DNA of 6,103 bases from positions 1 to 6,103 of the forward strand of contig CAMMGP010000084.1 in assembly GCA_946496415.1 (NCBI GenBank), read 5' to 3'. This document shows, one piece after another, positions 1 through 6,103 of the stretch. Origin of the DNA: an uncultured Clostridia bacterium. GTDB taxonomy: Bacteria; Bacillota; Clostridia; Christensenellales; Aristaeellaceae. Below the pieces are notes generated by a model that was given only the letters and a program-made list of their open reading frames with translations, did not search any database and was not told where the DNA came from. Each line of letters opens with the position of its first letter. Position 1 is the first letter of the stretch. A program made the translations under genes and the position numbers.

Positions 1-1171
1 ATATCGAGGGGCAACCCTTCATCGAGGCCATCCGCCAATTTCAATGGGAAGTGCCACCGGAGCGCACGCTGTTTATCCATGTCACCCTCATCCCGTACCT
101 GAAAACGTCGCAGGAACTCAAAACCAAGCCCACGCAGCACTCGGTCAAGGAATTGCAGGGCATGGGCATCCACCCCGGCATGCTCGTCTGCCGCAGCGAC
201 TATCCCATCCCGCCGGAGATGCGGGCAAAACTCTCGCTGTTTTGCAATGTCCCCGCCAGGCGCATCATCCAGAACCTTGACGCCGAATCGCTCTATCAGG
301 TGCCCTTGATGCTGGAGCGGGAAGCGTTCGCCGACAAGGTCTGCGAAGCGCTGCAACTGCCCGTCCGCGCGCCGGAATTGCAGGACTGGGAGGAAATGGT
401 CGACCGCTTCCAGCATCCCGAGCGCGAAGTGACCATCGCGCTGGTGGGCAAGTACATACAACTCCACGACGCCTATCTCTCCGTGGTCGAGGCGTTGCAG
501 CACGGCGGCATCGCCCACCGCGCCCGCGTGCGCGTCAAATGGATACAGGCGGATGATCTCGCCGGCCCGGAAACAGACGTGGACGCCGCCTTTGCAGACG
601 TGCAGGGCATCCTTGTGCCCGGCGGTTTTGGCAATCGCGGCATCGAGGGCAAGATGATCGCCGCGCGCTATGCCCGCGAGCATGGCGTTCCCTATCTGGG
701 CATCTGTCTTGGCATGCAGACGGCGGTAATGGAGTTCGCCCGCGATGTCTGCGGCATGGAAGGCGCGTCCTCCACGGAGTTCGATCCCGATACGCCCTAT
801 CCCGTCATCGACATCATGGAGGAGCAGAAGGGCCTTGAGCAGACAGGCGGCACCATGCGCCTCGGCGCGTATCGCTGCCGCCTCGCGCCGGACAGCCTCC
901 TGCATGCGCTCTATGGCGCGGACGAGATCTTCGAGCGCCACCGCCACCGCTATGAGTTCAACAACGCCTATATCGAGGCGTTCACCGCCCACGGCCTGCG
1001 CGTCGCCGGCGTCAACCCGGAGCGCAACCTGGTGGAGGCTGTGGAACTTGTTGAGCACCCGTGGTTCGTGGGCGTGCAGTTCCATCCGGAATTCAAATCC
1101 CGCCCCAATCGCCCGCATCCCCTGTTTACCGGCCTGGTGGGCGCGGCCATTCGCCGCGCGGAGGAGGAAAC

Positions 1172-1178
<7 letters not shown>
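1..1178 (+). CDS. pyrG: CTP synthase (glutamine-hydrolysing), C-terminal part, 5' truncated by window edge
   Basis: CTP synthase makes CTP from UTP, ATP and glutamine in the cytosol, the last step of de novo pyrimidine nucleotide synthesis. The frame is open from base 3 and 391 residues are visible. The first residues, IEGQPFIEAIRQ, match the synthetase-domain segment that carries the Mg-binding Glu (Glu140 in E. coli), so about 137 residues lie upstream of the window. The UTP/CTP-binding stretch KTKPTQHSVKEL follows at 120-155. A linker leads to the class I glutamine amidotransferase domain (from about 430), with nucleophile Cys at 705-707 in GICLGMQ, and catalytic His (1083-1085) and Glu (1089-1091) in QFHPEF. 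The oxyanion-region motif PGGFGNRG and the RHRHRYE segment are also present. The GTG at 51 is internal and not the start. The stop TAG (1176-1178) overlaps guaA by 7 nt. All catalytic residues within view are intact. Identification is by family motifs and is very secure. Confidence 0.98.
1162..1167 (+). promoter_or_regulatory. Shine-Dalgarno of guaA, inside the end of pyrG
   Basis: AGGAGG lies 4 nt upstream of the ATG at 1172 and within the last codons of pyrG. It fixes the guaA start at 1172 rather than at the GTG at 1061 that opens the same frame. The translation from 1172 begins MLEKIVILDFGGQYNQ, the conserved GuaA N-terminus. A ribosome finishing pyrG would be placed directly on this site, so coupled translation is likely. 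Confidence 0.9.
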
Positions 1179-2707
<1,529 letters not shown>

Positions 2708-2722
2708 CCCAGACAGATCTTT

Positions 2723-2772
2723 AAGCGCCCTGGTGCCCTTGGAAACAAGGAACTCCAGGGCGCTTTTGTTTT
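2723..2772 (+). terminator. Intrinsic terminator of the pyrG-guaA unit
   Basis: A perfect 11-bp stem pairs 2723-2733 (AAGCGCCCTGG) with 2755-2765 (CCAGGGCGCTT), followed by TTTTGTTTT running to 2772. The apical part holds a second 5-bp stem, 2737-2741 (CCTTG) with 2746-2750 (CAAGG), closed by a GAAA tetraloop, so the RNA would form one long hairpin with a small internal loop. It begins 16 nt after the guaA stop, the usual place for a factor-independent terminator. Confidence 0.93.
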
Positions 2773-2993
2773 GCGCAAAAGCATGGCGATTGCCAATGGG
2801 GCAACTGTACAGCGCTTCTTTCGGCAAAAATCAGCGTTTGTCATCGTCAAAAACGGACGTATGGATAATCTGCATGTCGAACGGCAGTAATGGGACGGTA
2901 AATTTGGCGCGCGCCCTCTAAAGAACGCGCTTTCTCTCGCCAAAGACGGGGCCTGTATCGATGCGCTCTGCTTGCGCCGGCCCTTGGAAGATG
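2773..2993. other. Intergenic gap between convergent genes, no secure gene
   Basis: This 221-nt stretch lies between the guaA terminator and the second hairpin. It is less GC-rich than the flanking genes. On the plus strand a 35-codon frame runs from ATG 2783 to TAA 2888-2890 (MAIANGATVQRFFRQKSAFV and 15 more residues). It has no Shine-Dalgarno, and only about half its third codon positions are G or C, well below the neighbouring genes. The same phase is open back to the guaA stop. It could be chance or a decayed remnant. The long minus-strand frame here is partly antisense to the guaA end. I see no RNA gene, repeat or promoter that I can support. Confidence 0.5.
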
Positions 2994-3033
2994 AAACGGA
3001 GCAGCCCGATTTACAAAAGAGGCTGCTCCGTTT
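2994..3033 (-). terminator. Terminator hairpin of the MATE gene, possibly bidirectional
   Basis: A perfect 13-bp stem pairs 2994-3006 (AAACGGAGCAGCC) with 3021-3033 (GGCTGCTCCGTTT) around a 14-nt loop. It starts 28 nt beyond the stop codon of the minus-strand MATE gene, where its terminator is expected. The U-run is short in either direction: UUU then CAUCUU on the minus strand, UUUU on the plus strand. The hairpin may therefore act in both directions, backing up the guaA terminator. The stem is certain; the main direction is inferred from position. Confidence 0.75.
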
Positions 3034-3061
3034 TGCGCCGTTGCCGCAGTGACTGCGAACG

Positions 3062-4465
3062 TCAGCCGAGCGATTCGTCCGCGAGTTCCTGAGCAGCGCC
3101 GTCGGAAAACGATGGGCGGTATTTATAAAACACGTAGAAGGACATGATGACGGTCAGCATATCCGCGACCGCCTGCGCCCAGACAATGCCGTACATGCCG
3201 AAGATGGCGTTGAGCAGAAAGAGCATGGGGATGTTCAGAACCAGCCACCGCGTCACGCCCAGAAACAGGGAGATGCGTCCCTTACCGAAAGCCTGGAACA
3301 GGTAGACGGTGAAGAAACTCAAAAACATCAGCGGCGTGGCCAGAACGCGAACGCGCAGGAATTGCGAGGCCAGTGTCATCGTCTGAGCGTCCGCGATGAA
3401 CAGGCCGGCGAACTGCACGGCGAAGATCTCATACAGCACGATGCTGATGCCCGCGACCACCAGGCCCAGCGTGCGGGAGAGGCGGATGGCGTCATGCGTG
3501 CGCTTTTCGTTTCTGGCGCTGAAATTGTAAGCCACCAGAGGCATCATTCCCTGGCAGATACCAATGCCCACATTGAGCGGGAAGCGCTCGACCTTGAGCA
3601 CGATGCCGATGGCGGCCAGAGCCAGATCGTGATAGGAAACCATCAGCTTGTCGATGATCACGTAGTCCAGATCGAACAAAAGCGACGCTACCGCCGAGGG
3701 AATGCCCACGGCGAGCACGCCGAGCATGTTGGCGCGGCGCGGGAGCCCCACTTTGGGCGAAAACGTGACCGCAGAAGTTCGTCCGATGCGCAACAGAACG
3801 AAGAGGAAATAGAGAAAGGCCACGCAGTTGGAAAGGCAGGTGGCGATACCGGCGCCAAGCACTTCATAGCCGTCCGGCAACAGCACGAACATGAACAGGG
3901 GGTCCAGGGCGATGTTCAAAAGTCCGCCGAGTATGATGCCGACGCTGGCCTCCTTGGAAAGCCCGATGCTGCGGATCAGGTTGGACAGCACATTGGATAA
4001 AACGGTGGGGATGCCGCCAAAGACGATGACGCACATCGCGTACTGACGGGCATATTCGTAAGTGTTTTCCCCGGCGCCCAACAAGCTGAGGATGGGATGC
4101 ATGAAAACGGCGATGCACACGGAGAACAGCGCCGAGATGCACAGCGCCAGATACAGCGAAAAGGCGCTGACGCGCTTGGCTTCCTGCGCCTCCGATTGGC
4201 CGAGCAGGCGGGCAATCAGCGATCCGCCGCCGATACCCGCCAAACCGGACAGGCACAGCGTGATGTTGAATACAGGCAGGATCAGAGAGGTGCCCGCGAC
4301 CATGTACGGGTTGTTCGTCTGCCCCACGTAAAACGTGTCCGCCATGTTGTAGATGAGGACGATCAGCTGACTGACCACCGCGGGGACGATCATTTTGCGC
4401 AGCGCAGTCGGGATCGGCAGTTTTTGAAACAGATCCTCTTTGGAAAAGTCCGCCTTGGCTTGCAT
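3062..4465 (-). CDS. MATE-family multidrug/toxin efflux transporter
   Basis: This is a 467-residue integral membrane protein of the MATE family (NorM/DinF-like), cation-coupled antiporters that export cationic drugs, toxins or metabolites; the substrate cannot be told from sequence. About 12 hydrophobic segments are visible, roughly at residues 25-45, 55-75, 100-122, 142-162, 174-196, 204-226, 248-268, 282-302, 332-355, 370-393, 403-422 and 425-447. Family marks include NMADTFYVGQ (40-49), GGGSLIARLLGQ (79-90), NIALDPLFMF (184-193), and the second-half counterpart QGMMPLVAYNFSARN (305-319). The start at 4465 is chosen because AGGTGG lies 7 nt upstream, whereas the longer in-frame ATG at 4543 overlaps the -10 box and has no useful ribosome site; the extra 26 residues also look non-conserved. 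The gene has its own promoter, lies downstream of the tRNA-Ser terminator on the same strand, and converges with guaA. Family assignment is secure; the gene name is not. Confidence 0.95.
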   Translation of the reverse strand: MQAKADFSKEDLFQKLPIPTALRKMIVPAVVSQLIVLIYNMADTFYVGQTNNPYMVAGTSLILPVFNITLCLSGLAGIGGGSLIARLLGQSEAQEAKRVSAFSLYLALCISALFSVCIAVFMHPILSLLGAGENTYEYARQYAMCVIVFGGIPTVLSNVLSNLIRSIGLSKEASVGIILGGLLNIALDPLFMFVLLPDGYEVLGAGIATCLSNCVAFLYFLFVLLRIGRTSAVTFSPKVGLPRRANMLGVLAVGIPSAVASLLFDLDYVIIDKLMVSYHDLALAAIGIVLKVERFPLNVGIGICQGMMPLVAYNFSARNEKRTHDAIRLSRTLGLVVAGISIVLYEIFAVQFAGLFIADAQTMTLASQFLRVRVLATPLMFLSFFTVYLFQAFGKGRISLFLGVTRWLVLNIPMLFLLNAIFGMYGIVWAQAVADMLTVIMSFYVFYKYRPSFSDGAAQELADESLG

Positions 4466-4472
4466 TCGCTTT

Positions 4473-4478
4473 CCACCT
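4473..4478 (-). promoter_or_regulatory. Shine-Dalgarno deciding the MATE start
   Basis: Read on the minus strand this is AGGTGG, 7 nt before the ATG at 4465-4463. It supports the 467-residue product over a version 26 residues longer. Confidence 0.8.
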
Positions 4479-4541
4479 GAACTTTCTTGCGTATCTCGCG
4501 GGGCAGGCGCTGAAGCAAAGCGCCGCGCCGCATCATGTGCC

Positions 4542-4571
4542 ATTATAACACATGCGCCTGGAATATGCCAT
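4542..4571 (-). promoter_or_regulatory. Extended -10 sigma-A-type promoter of the MATE gene
   Basis: On the minus strand a perfect TATAAT occupies 4547-4542, preceded by TGT (4550-4548), an extended -10 element. An 18-bp spacer leads to a weak -35, ATGGCA (4571-4566, 4 of 6 matches to TTGACA). Transcription would start near 4535, giving a leader of about 70 nt before the ATG at 4465. A -35 match this weak fits reliance on the extended -10. Confidence 0.8.
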
Positions 4572-4654
4572 CAGCCGCGCGATAAATATGCGCGTTGCAG
4601 CGGCCTTGAACGCATTGGCGCTGCGCCGGCCGCGGCGAATACCTGTCAGAGCGC

Positions 4655-4695
4655 AAAAAAGAGGACGAACGCAAAGACAGATTGCGCTCGTCCTC
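4655..4695 (-). terminator. Intrinsic terminator of tRNA-Ser
   Basis: On the minus strand a 14-bp stem pairs 4695-4682 (GAGGACGAGCGCAA) with 4674-4661 (TTGCGTTCGTCCTC) around a 7-nt loop, followed by TTTTTT (4660-4655). One pair (4687/4669) is G-U in the minus-strand RNA but would be an A-C mismatch in a plus-strand RNA, which supports the minus direction. It starts 3 nt after the encoded CCA of the tRNA. Confidence 0.95.
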
Positions 4696-4698
4696 AAG

Positions 4699-4791
4699 TG
4701 GCGGAGGAGGAGGGATTCGAACCCTCGAACGGCTTTTGACCGTTACGCGATTTCCAGTCGCGCGCCCTCGACCAAGCTAGGCGACTCCTCC
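4699..4791 (-). tRNA. tRNA-Ser(GGA), reads UCC and UCU
   Basis: The 93-nt minus-strand RNA folds as a class II tRNA. The acceptor stem is GGAGGAG (4791-4785) with CTCCTCC (4709-4703), then discriminator G and an encoded CCA ending at 4699. The anticodon stem is CGCGA/TCGCG around loop CTGGAAA, with anticodon GGA at 4755-4753. A long variable arm (AACGG, 7-nt loop, CCGTT) is diagnostic of serine, leucine or bacterial tyrosine tRNAs, and the anticodon makes it serine. The T arm is GAGGG, TTCGAAT, CCCTC. It is a single-gene unit with a promoter about 50 nt upstream and a terminator immediately downstream. Confidence 0.98.
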
Positions 4792-4812
4792 ACGTTTGCT
4801 ATGCTGTTTTCG

Positions 4813-4841
4813 CCGCGCATCCACGGCGCGGAACAGTGGAT
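4813..4841. repeat. Two overlapping inverted repeats at the tRNA-Ser transcription start
   Basis: CCGCGC (4813-4818) pairs with GCGCGG (4826-4831) around a 7-nt loop, and ATCCAC (4819-4824) pairs with GTGGAT (4836-4841) around 11 nt. The two pairings exclude each other. The second has one arm directly beside the -10 box, upstream of the likely start site, so it could only act as a DNA element. The first could fold in the leader RNA. Short arms in a GC-rich region can arise by chance. Confidence 0.35.
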
Positions 4842-4870
4842 ATTATAGCACGCGCGGGGCGAAAATGCAA
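4842..4870 (-). promoter_or_regulatory. Promoter of tRNA-Ser
   Basis: On the minus strand a perfect TATAAT (4847-4842) is preceded by TGC, an extended -10 element. A 17-bp spacer leads to TTGCAT (4870-4865) as a partial -35. Transcription would start near 4835, leaving a leader of about 44 nt to be removed by RNase P before the mature 5' end at 4791. Confidence 0.82.
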
Positions 4871-4891
4871 GAGGCTTTACAAAAATTTGTC

Positions 4892-4931
4892 AGGAAAGTT
4901 TGTTCGGAAGAATGAAGGAAAGTTTCTTCGG
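4892..4931 (+). repeat. 16-bp near-identical direct repeat upstream of the pgi promoter
   Basis: AGGAAAGTTTGTTCGG (4892-4907) recurs as AGGAAAGTTTCTTCGG (4916-4931), with one mismatch and a 24-bp period. The core AAAGTTT appears a third time, inverted as AAACTTT (4950-4956), in the spacer between the pgi -35 and -10. The arrangement resembles a set of regulator binding sites, but the regulator is unknown. Confidence 0.6.
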
Positions 4932-4945
4932 CGCGCCGGGAATTG

Positions 4946-4974
4946 TTGCAAACTTTACACCTGTGTCGTATAAT
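4946..4974 (+). promoter_or_regulatory. Sigma-A-type promoter of pgi
   Basis: TTGCAA (4946-4951, 4 of 6 matches to TTGACA) and a perfect TATAAT (4969-4974) are separated by exactly 17 bp. Transcription would start near 4981, giving a short leader of about 26 nt before the ATG at 5007. Confidence 0.88.
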
Positions 4975-4994
4975 ATTGGCATCATGTAGCAAAT

Positions 4995-5001
4995 GGAGGA
5001 G
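4995..5001 (+). promoter_or_regulatory. Shine-Dalgarno of pgi
   Basis: GGAGGAG ends 5 nt before the ATG at 5007; its GGAGG core is 7 nt away. It fixes the start of a gene that has no stop codon inside the window. Confidence 0.9.
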
Positions 5002-5006
5002 ACGGT

Positions 5007-6103
5007 ATGCAGACCATTCGCTTCGATTTTAACCCGATGATGGCCGAATACGTTGGCGAGCACGGCATCGCGCGCGCTGAGATGGAAACTCTTTTTGGCG
5101 CCATGCGCGACGCGCACGCCATGGTCGAGGCTGGCCGCGGCAAGGGCATGCAGGGCTGGATGACGCTGCCATACGATCAGGAAGAGGTCCTTTCCGCCAT
5201 CGAGAAGACAGCCGCGCGCGTGCGCGATGAATTTGACGCCTTTGTCGTCCTCGGCATCGGCGGTTCCGCGCTCGGCCCGGCGGCCGTGCATCAGGCGCTC
5301 AAGCACCTGCACTACAACGAGTTGCCCAAGGAAAAGCGCGGCGGCCCGCGTCTCTACATCGAAGACAATGTCGATCCTGAGCGCATGGCGGCGCTTCTGG
5401 ACGTCATTGATCTGAAGACCACCTGCTTCAACGTCATCACCAAGTCCGGCGGCACGGCTGAAACCATGAGCCAGTACCTCATCGTGCTCGACCTGCTCAA
5501 AAAGGCCGTGGGCGACGACTACCGCCGCCATATCATCGTCACCACCTCCAAGGAAAAGGGCTTCCTCATCAAGATCGCCCGCGAGGAGGGCTACGAGACG
5601 TTCTACATCCCCGACGGCGTGGGTGGCCGCTTCTCTGAACTCAGCCCGGTCGGCCTGCTCGCCGCCGCCGTCACCGGTGTGGACATCCGCGCCATGGTCG
5701 CCGGCGCGCGCGCCATGGACGAGCGCTGCGCTTCCAACGACGCTTTGAAGAACCCGGCGCTGTTTGAGGCCGGCCTGATGGTCGCCGCCATGCGCAAGGG
5801 CATGAACATGTCCGTGATGATGCCCTACGCCGACTCCCTCAAACTCATCAGCGACTGGTACGCCCAGCTGTGGGCCGAGAGCCTCGGCAAGAACCTGACG
5901 TTGGACGGCAAGCCCTGCCATGTCGGCCAGACGCCCATCAAGGCGCTGGGCGTCACCGACCAGCATTCGCAGCTCCAGCTCTATACGGAGGGCCCGTTCG
6001 ACAAGGTCATCACCTTCCTGCGCGTGGAGAACTTCCGCGCCACCACGTCCATTCCGCACGGCTGCGTCGACCCGCCCACCATTGCCTTCCTCGGCGGCAA
6101 GAG
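5007..6103 (+). CDS. pgi: Glucose-6-phosphate isomerase, N-terminal 365 residues, 3' truncated by window edge
   Basis: This cytosolic enzyme interconverts glucose 6-phosphate and fructose 6-phosphate in glycolysis and gluconeogenesis. The frame is open from ATG 5007 to the right edge: 365 codons plus 2 bases. It has two SIS-type sugar-phosphate domains. The first carries GIGGSALG (83-90) and the phosphate-binding stretch ITKSGGTAET (144-153). The family signature GVGGRFSELSPVG is at 204-216. The likely catalytic Glu291 lies in LWAESLGK (288-295) and the likely catalytic His320 in TDQHSQ (317-322); both are assigned by analogy with other bacterial isomerases. The second signature with the essential Lys should lie beyond the window. 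The N-terminus, MQTIRFDFNP, is like that of the Firmicutes-type proteins, but the TKSGG and TDQHSQ forms differ from what I recall of the short Bacillus enzyme (SKSGT, TDLHSMGQ). The start has a strong ribosome site and its own promoter. No frameshift is seen. Confidence 0.97.
   Translation, partial: MQTIRFDFNPMMAEYVGEHGIARAEMETLFGAMRDAHAMVEAGRGKGMQGWMTLPYDQEEVLSAIEKTAARVRDEFDAFVVLGIGGSALGPAAVHQALKHLHYNELPKEKRGGPRLYIEDNVDPERMAALLDVIDLKTTCFNVITKSGGTAETMSQYLIVLDLLKKAVGDDYRRHIIVTTSKEKGFLIKIAREEGYETFYIPDGVGGRFSELSPVGLLAAAVTGVDIRAMVAGARAMDERCASNDALKNPALFEAGLMVAAMRKGMNMSVMMPYADSLKLISDWYAQLWAESLGKNLTLDGKPCHVGQTPIKALGVTDQHSQLQLYTEGPFDKVITFLRVENFRATTSIPHGCVDPPTIAFLGGK

Noticed and set aside
51..53. 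GTG as a start for CTP synthase
   Set aside because: The frame is open to the left edge, and residues before it match the conserved synthetase domain, including the Mg-binding Glu. The gene starts outside the window.
3362..4000. 212-codon plus-strand open frame opposite the MATE gene
   Set aside because: It is highly charged (Asp/Glu/His/Gln-rich), as expected for the complement of a membrane-protein gene. It has no recognisable domain.
4597..4624. Stem GCAGCG / CGCTGC with inner CC/GG between the tRNA terminator and the MATE promoter
   Set aside because: It lies outside both predicted transcripts, has no T-run and sits in very GC-rich sequence where short stems are common. A nearby CGCGC/GCGCG pair (4576-4594) is rejected for the same reason.
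4440..4848. Plus-strand frames reading EEEGFEPSNGF and RRRRDSNPRTAF
   Set aside because: These peptides are antisense translations of the tRNA-Ser T arm and acceptor stem, a known source of false proteins.
4890..6059. 389-codon open frame on the minus strand opposite pgi
   Set aside because: It is antisense to an unmistakable glucose-6-phosphate isomerase and covers the pgi promoter. It is a low-complexity His/Asp/Ala/Gly-rich product, typical of the complementary frame of a GC-rich gene.

Overview
The window is an ordinary stretch of housekeeping chromosome from a GC-rich bacterium, most likely a high-GC member of the Firmicutes/Clostridia. That placement is inferred from strong GGAGG-type ribosome binding sites, sigma-A-like promoters with TATAAT boxes, compact intrinsic terminators, a DinF/NorM-like MATE protein and a tRNA with encoded CCA. 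It is not proven. I found no transposase, integrase, phage gene, CRISPR array or defence system.

Layout: (1) Positions 1-1178, plus strand, hold the C-terminal three quarters of CTP synthase (pyrG), cut by the left edge. (2) Positions 1172-2707, plus, hold complete GMP synthase (guaA), which overlaps the end of pyrG by 7 nt and has its own Shine-Dalgarno inside the pyrG reading frame. A nested-hairpin terminator follows at 2723-2772. (3) Positions 2773-2993 are a low-information gap, with at best a 35-codon orphan reading frame. A second hairpin at 2994-3033 separates the convergent genes. (4) Positions 3062-4465, minus, hold a 12-helix MATE-family efflux protein with its own extended -10 promoter at 4542-4571. 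(5) Positions 4699-4791, minus, hold tRNA-Ser(GGA), with a strong terminator immediately downstream and a promoter upstream. (6) Positions 5007-6103, plus, hold the N-terminal 365 residues of glucose-6-phosphate isomerase (pgi), cut by the right edge and preceded by a clear promoter and an upstream direct repeat.

Functionally, pyrG and guaA are both glutamine-dependent amidotransferases making nucleotides (CTP and GMP), and their overlap suggests coupled translation. The MATE exporter, the tRNA and pgi appear to be independent transcription units. The points most worth a second look are the pyrG-guaA coupling, the 24-bp-spaced repeat upstream of the pgi promoter with an inverted core between its -35 and -10, and the MATE start codon, where the longest reading frame begins inside the promoter. 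I did not find a credible new biological system here.
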